This document shows, one piece after another, positions 44,514 through 53,248 of a stretch of 64,000 bases of DNA (the stretch's first letter is position 1; each line of letters starts with the position of its first letter). The notes under the pieces were generated by a model that saw only the letters and a program-made list of their open reading frames with translations, made no database searches and had not been told where the DNA came from. Made by a program: the position numbers and the translations under genes. The DNA comes from a virus: IMG/VR virus record IMGVR_UViG_3300009158_000035, positions 62,001-126,000 of that record. One strand, written 5' to 3'.

Positions 44514-44795
44514 ATGAACATCGAAAACATCGAAGAAGTAAAGTCAAAATTGTCACGTTCACTCAAAGCAACTCTGTCACACGAGGCATTGCCTCCTGCT
44601 GGGGAGAAGCCTGTAGACTGTGAGGTACACATCCCATACCATCAGATTAAGTTTGTCCAAGACGAACCTAATACAGCCACAGCAGTAGTAACGTACATTG
44701 TGCGTTGCCCTACAGAGAAGAAGCACACAGTCTTCATTAAATTCAACTACGATAAGTCTGGTAAGTTTCTGCGCGAGACAATGGAGTATGTCTAA
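44514..44795 (+). CDS. Hypothetical protein, 93 aa
   Basis: Not recognised. Beta-rich small protein (CEVHIPYHQIKFVQD, ATAVVTYIVRCPTEKKHTV), lying between the Ycf35-like and DUF2997-like genes. The two Cys are spaced about 34 residues apart and do not form an obvious metal site. Its end overlaps the next gene by 8 bases, which supports co-expression with the cluster. Confidence 0.55.
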   Translation: MNIENIEEVKSKLSRSLKATLSHEALPPAGEKPVDCEVHIPYHQIKFVQDEPNTATAVVTYIVRCPTEKKHTVFIKFNYDKSGKFLRETMEYV

Positions 44796-44988
44796 GAAAA
44801 TTACATTCCGTGTAGGTAAAGATGGGCAGGTTAGTATCACCAAGCTTGAAGGCTATGGTGATGCTTGTTTGGACGCCACTAAAATGCTTGAGCGTGCTTT
44901 GGGTAAGGCAGATGAAAGCTCTCGCAAAATGACTGAGGAGTATAATGAAGGTACTACTCACGAAATTGTCGGACAAATTGAATACTGA
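44788..44988 (+). CDS. DUF2997-like protein, 66 aa
   Basis: Start ATG 44788 gives MSKKITFRVGKDGQVSITKL, then GYGDACLDATKMLERALG and MTEEY. This is the DUF2997 arrangement ('I-f-i--DG-v------G--C-dat--LE--lG......T-E'). DUF2997 proteins are short partners found beside Ycf35/DUF1257 genes. An earlier in-frame start at 44698 would overlap the upstream gene by 98 bases and is unlikely. Confidence 0.65.
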   Translation: MSKKITFRVGKDGQVSITKLEGYGDACLDATKMLERALGKADESSRKMTEEYNEGTTHEIVGQIEY

Positions 44989-45254
44989 TGCCATCCACAA
45001 TATACATTGATAAAGAGGGCAACCTCTCTGGACTGGCTGACGATACCCTGGACAGATTACACGATATGGGCGTGAAAAGCGTGCATAGAGTGTCTAACGT
45101 TGAGTACGACCACACTCATCAATGCTGGACGGCCACAGACCTATCAGGTTATGTGATCGCTAAAGGTAAAGTCAGGAGTGAAGTTATCGCTGAAGAGCGT
45201 CGACGACTCAACATGTTGATCGAAGACGCTTTCAGTGTTGCAGTAACGCTGTAA
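44988..45254 (+). CDS. Hypothetical protein, 88 aa
   Basis: Not recognised. Mixed alpha/beta with STIYIDKEGNLSGLADDTLD and the strand CWTATDLSGYVIAKGKV. It overlaps the DUF2997-like gene by one base (TGATG) and ends just before the 45271 terminator, making it the last gene of the Ycf46/Ycf35/DUF2997 cluster. Confidence 0.55.
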   Translation: MPSTIYIDKEGNLSGLADDTLDRLHDMGVKSVHRVSNVEYDHTHQCWTATDLSGYVIAKGKVRSEVIAEERRRLNMLIEDAFSVAVTL

Positions 45255-45270
45255 CCCCCAGCGGCAAACG

Positions 45271-45301
45271 GCCCCCTACCTGAGAGTATTGGGTAGGGGG
45301 C
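45271..45301 (+). terminator. Terminator hairpin closing the AAA+ cluster
   Basis: Perfect 10-bp G/C-rich stem GCCCCCTACC (45271-45280) with GGTAGGGGGC (45292-45301), 11-base loop, followed by TTATG. The T-run is short. It marks the end of the unit starting near 40572. Confidence 0.7.
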
Positions 45302-45318
45302 TTATGCTATCTATTAAA

Positions 45319-45663
45319 ATGAAAAGAATAAATATTGAAATATTGCTCCGTAAATCTGGGCGTAGAAACAATGTATACATCACAGAAATACAACAACTCG
45401 ATGACGACTATGTTGTATTGTCGTATGGAGGGCTCGTTAAGGATACTGAGCTAAAGAGGCTGGTTCACCTAACCACTGAAGACTTGGAAAAAGCTGAAGC
45501 TGCGATGCAAGCACTACTCACAGATAAGATTGAGGAAGGGTTTAGTCCTGTACCTAACGGTAGCGACATCCGTATTCCAGGGTTTAAAAACGCTACATAT
45601 AGTAAAGCTGTAAGTGTACCCAGGTTGACTCAAGAACTAGAGCACAGACGCCTAATCGTATGA
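45319..45663 (+). CDS. Hypothetical protein, 114 aa
   Basis: Not recognised. ATG 45319 (MKRINIEILLRK) is chosen because the alternative ATG 45304 and TTG 45289 lie against or inside the terminator stem; 45304 (119 aa) cannot be excluded. Alpha/beta protein with VYITEIQQLDDDYVVLSYGG. It overlaps the phosphatase-like gene by 4 bases (ATGA). Confidence 0.55.
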   Translation: MKRINIEILLRKSGRRNNVYITEIQQLDDDYVVLSYGGLVKDTELKRLVHLTTEDLEKAEAAMQALLTDKIEEGFSPVPNGSDIRIPGFKNATYSKAVSVPRLTQELEHRRLIV

Positions 45664-46205
45664 TCACAGACATCACAGTTACATCACTGTCTGAGGCAGT
45701 AGACAAACCGTTTAAAAAGGACCTTCAGCAAAACCTGTGGCTTACTGCAGTAGATCCTGAAGACCAATCTAAAGTAGAAAAATTAAAAGAAAGGTTCCGT
45801 AAGATTCGAGTAAAACACTTCGCGCAATACTTCAGGGACTGGAGCGACGAAGATAAAGAGCCATTTATTGTGAACAATATCGATGAGCAAGGACCCAGAG
45901 AACAGCACATCAACAACATCATTAGTTTCATGGACCCTCTGGTGGCTACTAGTGAGCTTTATAGTCTGGGGATTAATTGCTTTGCAGGCATATCTCGCAG
46001 TACGGCACTTTCTATCATTGTTTGGGTAATGCAGGGTAAATCTCCAAGCGAAGCGTTACAATTGACCCGTGATGTAAGACCAGAACTCTGGCCTAACCTA
46101 AGAATGCTACGATATGCCAGCAAGCGGCTTGGGGTAGACGTATTCACGCCGGTGAAAGAATGGAAAGACCAGCAAAACAAAATATGGCCAGGCAAAACTC
46201 AATAG
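45660..46205 (+). CDS. Tyrosine-phosphatase-like protein, 181 aa
   Basis: Has the PTP loop pattern C-x5-R: NCFAGISRSTALSI with C107 and R113, in a Rossmann-like setting with a preceding helix and strand. The usual His before the catalytic Cys is Asn (N106). The acidic loop 'WSDEDKEPF' near residue 61 could supply the general acid. Similar proteins in phages are annotated as predicted phosphatases of unknown target. It could be active on phosphotyrosine or small molecules, or be a binding protein. Confidence 0.6.
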   Translation: MITDITVTSLSEAVDKPFKKDLQQNLWLTAVDPEDQSKVEKLKERFRKIRVKHFAQYFRDWSDEDKEPFIVNNIDEQGPREQHINNIISFMDPLVATSELYSLGINCFAGISRSTALSIIVWVMQGKSPSEALQLTRDVRPELWPNLRMLRYASKRLGVDVFTPVKEWKDQQNKIWPGKTQ

Positions 46206-46206
46206 T

Positions 46207-47307
46207 ATGAAATTTATAGTATTTAGCGATCAACATCTAGAAAGTAAATTATACAACATTCCTGACCTTGAGCAAGATAACCGCGACTTATTCTCTATGG
46301 TCATCGATAAGGCTCTAGAGTACGAGGTAGATTATCTTGTAAGCGTAGGTGACCTATTTGATAATAATAAGCCCTGTAGCGACACTATACGCTTCGTAAC
46401 AGAACAGCTAAAGCGGTTGTCGGGGAAAGTTACACCTGTGGCTATTGCGGGCGATCATAGTAAGCCTGTGAATGGTGCAACCTGGGAAACAGTTTGTGGG
46501 TTTAAACCTGTAAACAGTGTGCCTGAGTTTGCTGGCGTAGATTATAGCGACAATCCTAACGACGTAATTGAGCTATTGAACAGTGAGCTTAACAAGAAGC
46601 AAAAAGACTCTGTTCTGGCTATATTCATGCATCAGCAAATTCCAGAACTATGGCCTTTCTGTGAGGAAAAGAAAAAAATCAGCCTCAAGGAGCTGGATCT
46701 GACTAACCAGTGTGCCAGTATTCGTGGGATATTTCTTGGGGATATTCACATTAGGCGACAGATGCGCTACCACGACCCAGGCTGTGAAAAAGAACTGTTT
46801 GTAGGTTACTGCGGCAGTCTTGGTGTTACAGCAGCCAACGAGACAGAGAAAGATGGATTGTATTACTATGACGGAGAAAAATTACGTAACCTGAAATATG
46901 ATCTACCTAGACAGTATATAACCATAGAGATAAAACCAGACAATCTTGAGCAGGTTGTGACGGACAGTAAACAGGCTGCATACAAACTAGGTCCAAAGCG
47001 TCCAGTCTTTCTTATAAAGCTGTACGATAATGTTGATGTTGGAAATCAATTCAACTTCTTGTACGAGCTAGGCTTCGTCAAGATGACGAAAGTTAAACAA
47101 CAAAAAGACGGTAACGAAGAACTTATAAATATTCGTTCTGAGTTAAAGACCGCAGACAGGTTTGAGAGCGTGCTTCGTGACCTTACCAGAGACATGGAAG
47201 ACAGCGAGCAAGTATTCAATATTGCATATAAACTACTCACCGAGAGCGACCCAAAAACTGTACTAGATAACTTCAAAGAAACAATATACAGCGAGATGCA
47301 AAAATAA
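46207..47307 (+). CDS. SbcD/Mre11-type recombination nuclease, 366 aa
   Basis: Nuclease half of the SbcCD (T4 gp47-gp46) end-processing complex. Metallophosphatase motifs in order: D8-Q-H10 (VFSDQHLES), GDLFDN (48-53), GDHS (82-85, where the family has GNHD or GNHE), a later HQQ, and LGDIHIRRQ. The Asn and following acidic residue of motif III are changed to Asp and Ser; this might reduce or alter activity. The SbcC-type partner is encoded 1.1 kb downstream, with four small genes between. It acts on DNA ends during recombination-dependent replication. Confidence 0.8.
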   Translation: MKFIVFSDQHLESKLYNIPDLEQDNRDLFSMVIDKALEYEVDYLVSVGDLFDNNKPCSDTIRFVTEQLKRLSGKVTPVAIAGDHSKPVNGATWETVCGFKPVNSVPEFAGVDYSDNPNDVIELLNSELNKKQKDSVLAIFMHQQIPELWPFCEEKKKISLKELDLTNQCASIRGIFLGDIHIRRQMRYHDPGCEKELFVGYCGSLGVTAANETEKDGLYYYDGEKLRNLKYDLPRQYITIEIKPDNLEQVVTDSKQAAYKLGPKRPVFLIKLYDNVDVGNQFNFLYELGFVKMTKVKQQKDGNEELINIRSELKTADRFESVLRDLTRDMEDSEQVFNIAYKLLTESDPKTVLDNFKETIYSEMQK

Positions 47308-47310
47308 ATT

Positions 47311-47505
47311 ATGAGCATTCTTAGCAAAAAAGGTGTAAAGCCGGAGATGGAGTTTAAATGTAACGACTGCAACGACACAGTTACAGGACAGGAGGTAATA
47401 GACGGTACTTACCTATACATAGTGGAAAGAAACACAGTGGACCCAATGCTGTCAGCATTCCGTTGCGAATGCTGCCAAGACGATCACGACGACCAAGATT
47501 ATTAA
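47311..47505 (+). CDS. Small putative zinc-binding protein, 64 aa
   Basis: Not assigned to a family. Two cysteine pairs, CNDC near residue 17 and CECC near residue 52, could make a zinc ribbon. The C-terminus is very acidic (DDHDDQDY). It lies between the SbcD- and SbcC-type genes, so it may act with them. Confidence 0.55.
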   Translation: MSILSKKGVKPEMEFKCNDCNDTVTGQEVIDGTYLYIVERNTVDPMLSAFRCECCQDDHDDQDY

Positions 47506-47506
47506 T

Positions 47507-47788
47507 ATGGATATAACTGTCACTAAATACGTTGTAGAGTTTTACGATAATGGGAAAGATCCAGAACTCAACACAGTGAGTGAAAACGACTTTGGTCATT
47601 GGATAGAGTTTAACGATACCTATGACAACTATGACGACGCTATGTACTCTATGCAGGTATCTGTGTCTCATAGTTATGGTGTACCTCACCGTATACGCAC
47701 ACGTACCACTCACATAACCACCACGGAAAGTACAATATATTCCTACACACCTGTAGAAGTAAATGAGTATGATGATGACGAAGACTAG
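47507..47788 (+). CDS. Hypothetical protein, 93 aa, acidic
   Basis: Not recognised. Acidic alpha/beta protein, ending in the run NEYDDDED. ATG 47507 is one base after the previous stop. The last 26 bases overlap the next gene. No motif suggests a function. Confidence 0.5.
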   Translation: MDITVTKYVVEFYDNGKDPELNTVSENDFGHWIEFNDTYDNYDDAMYSMQVSVSHSYGVPHRIRTRTTHITTTESTIYSYTPVEVNEYDDDED

Positions 47789-48143
47789 GGAAGAATGTCT
47801 GCACTTACTAGCTGAGGCAGAACAGAGAATAAATAATAGTTTTTGGCGCACAGGCGAAACAGAACTTACGAGAGTTATTTCTCATCAAGATATGCAGGAC
47901 TTGCTTCTGCATTATGGTTTGCCGATGCCGCTATATGTGAACGATTCGTATTTGTGTCTGCCGCCTGGGTGGTTGAAAAGAGGACACAAAGACTATACCA
48001 CGGTGGCTGCAAAATTTTTCGAGGTGTATAGTAACCTTCGTTACAGAGCATCTATCGAAAATAACTTAATGGAGATGGAGTATGTGCAAGAGTTGCAGGC
48101 CTCTTATCGAGAGTGCTGCGAACTAATCAATAGTACATTATGA
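47763..48143 (+). CDS. Hypothetical protein, 126 aa
   Basis: Not recognised. Helical with a central segment LPMPLYVNDSYLCLPPGW. Three in-frame ATGs (47763, 47769, 47772) lie together, so the exact start is uncertain. The gene overlaps both neighbours, by 26 and 4 bases, as in a compact early operon. Confidence 0.5.
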   Translation: MSMMMTKTREECLHLLAEAEQRINNSFWRTGETELTRVISHQDMQDLLLHYGLPMPLYVNDSYLCLPPGWLKRGHKDYTTVAAKFFEVYSNLRYRASIENNLMEMEYVQELQASYRECCELINSTL

Positions 48144-48394
48144 TACAAACGAGCTATCAGTTGCGTTCCCGCTGGGTGCTGGACGAAAGAAATCCAGCAC
48201 AATATGGATGGGGTACTACGTTCCCTAATCTTACCTATACCTTCTCTGCAGCTGAAGAAGGTGGTCAGCAAAAAGCGTTAGAGCGTGCCGAAGCCAGGTT
48301 GAGATATCTGAGTAAGTCGCACCCTACACTGGAAGGAAAACAAGAATACAAAATAGTTCTGGTCACAAAAACAACTACTGAAGAAGACCTATAA
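48140..48394 (+). CDS. Hypothetical protein, 84 aa
   Basis: Not recognised. A Tyr/Gln-rich N-terminal strand region (SYQLRSRWVLDERNPAQYGW) and a helix (KALERAEARLRYLSK), then a final strand (YKIVLVTKT). This looks like a small sheet-and-helix domain. Overlaps by 4 bases upstream and one base with the SbcC-type gene. Confidence 0.5.
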   Translation: MIQTSYQLRSRWVLDERNPAQYGWGTTFPNLTYTFSAAEEGGQQKALERAEARLRYLSKSHPTLEGKQEYKIVLVTKTTTEEDL

Positions 48395-50439
48395 TGGAAA
48401 TCGCAAAATTAATACTCAAAAATTTCAGAACACACAAAAACGCGGCCTTTGATTTTCCTACAGGAGTAACAGGAATTATTGGAAAGAACGGATCAGGTAA
48501 AAGCAGTATTGTTGAGGCAGTAATCTTTCTTCTAACAGGTGAGGGGTACGGCAAAACAAAACAAGACATGCTGACAGTTGGACAGACTAGCGGCTATGTT
48601 ATCGGTCACTTGATCATCGAAGGTAAAGAGGCTGTACTAGAAAGACACATCGACACGGCCAAGGTAAACTTCATATACGACGGAAAGACCTACAAGAAAA
48701 GTAGCGAGGTTAATGACATCTGGAATCAGCTATTTCAGATCGATAAGAATATCGTACAGAATGTGATCGTGAGTAACCAGGGCGAGATAGCCCTTCTCTT
48801 CAATGGGGACAGTGCCACGAAAGAGAAACTGTTTCAGAAAATCTTCATGGTGCCTAATACCACCAAGGTCAGAGATATTATCTGGAACAACTATATTAAG
48901 GACGCTCCTCCAGAATACCCTGTCAAAGACATGGTAGTTCTTCGAAGCGATATGCAGTGCGTGGAAGAACTAATCAGACTTAGTACAGAAGAGTCGAATG
49001 GTTTGATTGTAGATGAAGAGGTATATACTTCGCTAGTGTCTCGGCAGGCTTTTTTAAAGAGTGTTGAAGACGCTGAGAAGCTGACAGGCAATATTCGTGC
49101 AGCGTTGCCGATAGCTGAAAGTAAGCTAGTCGATGCGCAAGATGCATGTGCTAGGTACGATGAAAAACTAAAAGCTATCGATATTGCTACATACAGAAAC
49201 ACTCTCGCCACACTAAAGGCAAGCAAGCCTCTATATGATAAGAAGCTCGCATATGCGCAGAAAAAAGCAGCGCTAGTTGTTCCGAAGCTAGTCTTTGGAG
49301 AAAAGGAAGAAGCCTTGCTTGCTGAGCTTGAGACAAAGGACCAAGGATACCGTGTTCTTGCTGACCTAAAAAACAAGCAGATAGCAGATATTGATCTTAA
49401 GATTAGAAACTATCATACAAATCTCGAGGGCGATACATGTCCAACCTGCGGATCAAGTATAGATCCAGAAAAGCTGATTGCTCATCTCACCAGTGAAAAA
49501 CAACCATTGGTGAGCAGTCATCAGGAGCTGCTAGAAGAAATGGACCTCCTAAGGGTTCGGATAGGTAAGGGTAGGCAGGCAAAGCAAGAAAGCGATAGAT
49601 ACAAATCAGAGCTGGCTGAAATCGATGCATCCCTCGATGCAATTAAACATGTTCAATTCGATCAAAGCGAATATGACTTGTGGGCAGGTGTGGTAGACAA
49701 GTATACCGAACTTGAACTCAAGGCAAAAGCTGCAGCAGAAAATCAAAAGGCTGCTGAAAATGAGCTTCAGCGATTAAAGCTTACACTGGCTGGGCAACCC
49801 AGCTACGATAAAGACATAGCTATGTATCAGGCTGAAGTTGCAGAAATAAGAGAAAAAATCCAAGCCTTTCAAACTCTGCGCGAGAATAAGAAAAATGTCG
49901 AAGTAGAGATCGCTACTAAAAAGCAAGAACTTAAGATGTTGAAGCAGGACATCGAAGACAGTAACAAGTATATTGAGAAAAATAATAAGCGTAAGGAATA
50001 TGTGCACGTACTAAAAAGCGTGTACGACCTGTTCCATACAGGAAGGTTCCCGAGAGCACTGATCCAGACCTATAGCAGCACTGTGACAGAGTATATGAAC
50101 GATGTTCTTCAAAACTTCGAATTCCCGTACACTGCGCAGGTAAATGAAACGTTCGGCATTGATATCTACAATGAAGAAGGGCTGCTTCTGCCTAGTATAT
50201 CAGGCGGTCAGCAGGTAATGGTCGGCTTTAGCTTACGTTTGGCGCTCCACAATATGTTTGTAGGGGCATTCCCATTCATGGTTATTGACGAAGGTAGCTA
50301 CGGTCTAAATAACGAAAACGCCAAGAAGTATTTTGAGATCATCAAAACTCTCGGTAAAAGCAGCAAATTCAAACAGGTCATCGTGATCGACCACCACAGT
50401 GAGTTGAGTGAATATGTGGACAACACAATCAACCTGTAG
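48394..50439 (+). CDS. SbcC/Rad50-type ATPase, 681 aa
   Basis: Structural ATPase of the SbcCD (gp46-gp47) complex. Walker A GIIGKNGSGKSSIVEAV at residues ~27-43, two coiled-coil arms, a zinc hook CPTC (C349, C352) at the apex, ABC signature SISGGQQVMVGFSLRLA near residue 605, Walker B FPFMVIDEGSYGLN near 630. All parts are present; the arms are short, as in phage versions. Starts with a one-base overlap. It would tether DNA ends and control the SbcD-type nuclease encoded upstream. Confidence 0.85.
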   Translation: MEIAKLILKNFRTHKNAAFDFPTGVTGIIGKNGSGKSSIVEAVIFLLTGEGYGKTKQDMLTVGQTSGYVIGHLIIEGKEAVLERHIDTAKVNFIYDGKTYKKSSEVNDIWNQLFQIDKNIVQNVIVSNQGEIALLFNGDSATKEKLFQKIFMVPNTTKVRDIIWNNYIKDAPPEYPVKDMVVLRSDMQCVEELIRLSTEESNGLIVDEEVYTSLVSRQAFLKSVEDAEKLTGNIRAALPIAESKLVDAQDACARYDEKLKAIDIATYRNTLATLKASKPLYDKKLAYAQKKAALVVPKLVFGEKEEALLAELETKDQGYRVLADLKNKQIADIDLKIRNYHTNLEGDTCPTCGSSIDPEKLIAHLTSEKQPLVSSHQELLEEMDLLRVRIGKGRQAKQESDRYKSELAEIDASLDAIKHVQFDQSEYDLWAGVVDKYTELELKAKAAAENQKAAENELQRLKLTLAGQPSYDKDIAMYQAEVAEIREKIQAFQTLRENKKNVEVEIATKKQELKMLKQDIEDSNKYIEKNNKRKEYVHVLKSVYDLFHTGRFPRALIQTYSSTVTEYMNDVLQNFEFPYTAQVNETFGIDIYNEEGLLLPSISGGQQVMVGFSLRLALHNMFVGAFPFMVIDEGSYGLNNENAKKYFEIIKTLGKSSKFKQVIVIDHHSELSEYVDNTINL

Positions 50440-50459
50440 CCTACACAAGCTAGGAAATT

Positions 50460-50627
50460 ATGACAAATAAGAACGCATTCATTGACAAGCTTATCTCCGG
50501 GGTGACAACCTATGTAAAAGATCTCGCCAAGCAAACCTTGGTCGAGGTGGTAGATAAGCAGATTGAGAAAAATCGCCCAAAGCGGAAACCTCAGACACGC
50601 AAAAGGATACATCGAGCCAAGAAATGA
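50460..50627 (+). CDS. Small basic protein, 55 aa
   Basis: ATG 50460 gives MTNKNAFIDKLISGVTTYVK, then a helix and a C-terminal stretch very rich in Lys/Arg (NRPKRKPQTRKRIHRAKK). It lies between the SbcC-type and helicase genes and its stop codon overlaps the helicase start as ATGA, the usual coupling here. The basic tail suggests nucleic-acid binding. No family recognised. Confidence 0.6.
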   Translation: MTNKNAFIDKLISGVTTYVKDLAKQTLVEVVDKQIEKNRPKRKPQTRKRIHRAKK

Positions 50628-52087
50628 AAATACAGCTGACTAGATTCGATGGCGGCTTAAAGATCTCCCCATGTCCTATATATTTGCATCGCTTCCTTAA
50701 GTACCATCACAGGGAGATGAAGACGCAGAACTTCAAGCGAGAGACTGTATTCACTGAGAAGTTGTTATATGCCTCAGATTCAGAAGGTGCAGCCTATACG
50801 CTTGCAGGCTTCTATCAGGATGTGACAAAACTGATACATAAGAATATGGATGTGGTGGAGATTATGGACTACCGCACACCGATGCCTGAACCTGACTGGA
50901 CAGCGATCAAACAGATCAAGCTCAGAGACTATCAGATAGAGGCTGCCCTGGATCTGATATTCAAGGGCAAAGAAGATAGTGGGGTAATCAATGCGACTGG
51001 CGGGTTTGGTAAGACACATATTCAAGCCATAACCTATGCCGCATGGAACAAACTGAACACTATTCTAGCTATTCCTCTAAAGCAGGTGGTGCTGCAGACG
51101 TACGAGAAGTTCAAAAAATTCTTCCCGGACAAGCATATTGGTCTGGTTGGAGATGGTAATCATGACGTAAGTAACGACATCACCATAACTACATTCAGGT
51201 CGTTAGGAAGCTGTGCCCTTGAGAAGTGTCAGATGCTCTTGGTTGACGAGATGCAGTCTGCTTCCCAAGAATCCTTTCAGAACTGCTTGAAGCAGATGCG
51301 TCCCTATAGGATGTTTGGTTACAGCGCCACCACAGAAGGATTGTTTAACAACTCAGACAAGCTATTGAAAGGGCTGTTCGGTGAAGACTTGATCTACTTC
51401 CCTTACGAGGAAGCGCAGGACGCTGGTGCGGTTGTGCCAGGCATGGTATATATGGTACGCATGCCTGAAAACATGATAGCTGAAAACTACACAAGCATCG
51501 AAAGCAAATTCAAGCATAACCTAAAGAAGTGCGAGAAGCGCAACGAGCTGATAGGTAGAACTTGCGCGCTAATACCTAAGGAATGGCAGACAATTGTGTT
51601 TATTGATCATGTGCAGGATCATCTCATACCCATGTTCAAGTATATGCCAACAGACACGAGATATCTACACAGGGAAAGCAGCAAGAAGGCGGTCGGTGCT
51701 TTCGCGCTAAGTTCTAAGCAGCAGACTAAGACTATCCAAGAATTCAGCAATAATGAGTTCCAGATACTTATAGCTAGTGATGCTTTCAGGGCAGGCGTAG
51801 ACATCCCTAATTGTAGGGTTGTTGTGCAGGCAAGCGGAGGAACCAGCAAAGTGGAAGTATTGCAGGAAGCCTATAGAGGTAGCCGTATTCTGACACAAGA
51901 ATATATGGACCTCTATAGTCTCCCTCCGAAAACACATTTCGTGCTTGTAGACTTCATGGATAACCATGATGCTATGCTCGAAGGTATGGCCAAGAAGCGT
52001 ATAAAGTATTACGAAGAGCAGGGCTGGACAGTTAAAATCGTAGACAGTCCTCAACAGATCGACTGGAACAACTACACGAAAAAATGA
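50624..52087 (+). CDS. UvsW-like SF2 helicase, 487 aa
   Basis: ATP-dependent DNA helicase of superfamily 2. Residues ~105-125 carry the Q-motif-like LRDYQIEAALDLI, the Walker A NATGGFGKTHI, then DExx-type LLVDEMQSAS, SAT-like GYSATTEG, and a C-terminal RecA domain with motif V/VI (ASDAFRAGVDIPN, EAYRGSRI). UvsW-type enzymes remodel branched DNA and origins during replication. The first ~85 residues are specific to this protein. It sits in the recombination operon next to the SbcC-type gene. Confidence 0.8.
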   Translation: MKIQLTRFDGGLKISPCPIYLHRFLKYHHREMKTQNFKRETVFTEKLLYASDSEGAAYTLAGFYQDVTKLIHKNMDVVEIMDYRTPMPEPDWTAIKQIKLRDYQIEAALDLIFKGKEDSGVINATGGFGKTHIQAITYAAWNKLNTILAIPLKQVVLQTYEKFKKFFPDKHIGLVGDGNHDVSNDITITTFRSLGSCALEKCQMLLVDEMQSASQESFQNCLKQMRPYRMFGYSATTEGLFNNSDKLLKGLFGEDLIYFPYEEAQDAGAVVPGMVYMVRMPENMIAENYTSIESKFKHNLKKCEKRNELIGRTCALIPKEWQTIVFIDHVQDHLIPMFKYMPTDTRYLHRESSKKAVGAFALSSKQQTKTIQEFSNNEFQILIASDAFRAGVDIPNCRVVVQASGGTSKVEVLQEAYRGSRILTQEYMDLYSLPPKTHFVLVDFMDNHDAMLEGMAKKRIKYYEEQGWTVKIVDSPQQIDWNNYTKK

Positions 52088-52362
52088 ACAAGTGTGCCAA
52101 AGAAGAGAAAGCAGAAGCCTTGAGGAGAAACCTAGAAAACGTTGAGCATACTATGGCCGCTTTGCGTGAGTATTGGGTAGAGAGACCATATCTGAGGCTT
52201 GGACAAATTCTAAGCAATGCTTGGAGAGTGCATCCAGATTACAAACGCAACCCAGAGCCTGAAATAAATGACATATATTATCTCACTGATGGAAAGTTTC
52301 GGGAGGGATTACTAGAACTAATCGAAGATGAATCAAAGAGTTCGAGATCTGCTAAAGACTAA
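52084..52362 (+). CDS. Hypothetical protein, 92 aa
   Basis: Not recognised. Helical at the N-terminus (MNKCAKEEKAEALRRNLENV), then a segment with YLRLGQILSNAWRVHPDYK and an acidic end. The motif 'RLGQ-I-NA' occurs in several small phage proteins of unknown role. It overlaps the helicase gene by 4 bases and the primase gene by 35 bases. Confidence 0.5.
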   Translation: MNKCAKEEKAEALRRNLENVEHTMAALREYWVERPYLRLGQILSNAWRVHPDYKRNPEPEINDIYYLTDGKFREGLLELIEDESKSSRSAKD

Positions 52363-53248
52363 GTTTGGGAAAGTTAAAGCAGTGTCGGGAGGGGGTTACA
52401 GAATCCCCTGCCCCACCTGCGATCCCAAAAACGGCAAAAAAATGAAACGCTATTTGAGCCCCGGCTGGAGTGAAAGCCGTTGCTTTATATGCGAGGAAAC
52501 TATACCTATAGCCGAGCTGCTAGGAGAAGGTGTTATATTTGAGCGTGACAATGCTGACGACAGCCCGGAAGTAGAATATAAGTATGCTAAAATACTGCCG
52601 TACAATGAGGCAGTTAAATTGAGCTCTATTGCTGAAAACCGCCCAGTAATGCAGTTCATGCTCAAAGATCACCTAAGTAATACTGCCTACTACGATAGTC
52701 TAGGTATTCGCTACATTCCATCTACAGGAGGAATGAACATTGAGTTCGACAGCGGGTTCACAGTGAATACCGCAGACAGTTTGTTCTTCCCGATTTTTGG
52801 TAAAGATCAGAGCTATGCGGGCTGGCAGCTACGTTTCATACCAGGTACATGGAACGGCGACAGGTTTCAATTCATGCGCTATATGCACCTGTTCCCTAAA
52901 GGGGATCATATTTTCAACTACCATTTCGCGAGACAGTATAAGGATGTGGTGGTTGTAGAGGGTGTAAAAAAGGCTTTGAAGCTGGCAAACGCTGTTGCAA
53001 CACTGGGGAAAGGTATTTCAGCCAATCAAAAACAACTGATCCAAGAATGGCGCACAATCACTCTGGTGCTTGACGGCGAAGACAAGACACAGGAGCTGGC
53101 TAGAGAAATTCAGCAAGAGTTCAAATCTAACGGTAGGAAATGTGTAAACATCGACCTGCGAAAATATGGGTTTGAATCTCCAGACGACACCACTACGGAA
53201 CAGCTCCAAGAAATCATCAAACAAGAACATGGATATTCAAGAAACTGA
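52328..53248 (+). CDS. DNA primase, 306 aa
   Basis: Makes RNA primers for lagging-strand synthesis. An N-terminal zinc ribbon (C28, C31, C52, C55: PCPTC and RCFICE) is followed by a TOPRIM-like catalytic domain: VVVVEGVKKALKLANAV near residue 195 and ITLVLDGED near 240. The order matches the primase part of T7 gp4 or DnaG without the helicase. The replicative helicase is encoded separately 550 bases downstream, as in T4. It starts inside the preceding gene. Confidence 0.75.
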   Translation: MNQRVRDLLKTKFGKVKAVSGGGYRIPCPTCDPKNGKKMKRYLSPGWSESRCFICEETIPIAELLGEGVIFERDNADDSPEVEYKYAKILPYNEAVKLSSIAENRPVMQFMLKDHLSNTAYYDSLGIRYIPSTGGMNIEFDSGFTVNTADSLFFPIFGKDQSYAGWQLRFIPGTWNGDRFQFMRYMHLFPKGDHIFNYHFARQYKDVVVVEGVKKALKLANAVATLGKGISANQKQLIQEWRTITLVLDGEDKTQELAREIQQEFKSNGRKCVNIDLRKYGFESPDDTTTEQLQEIIKQEHGYSRN

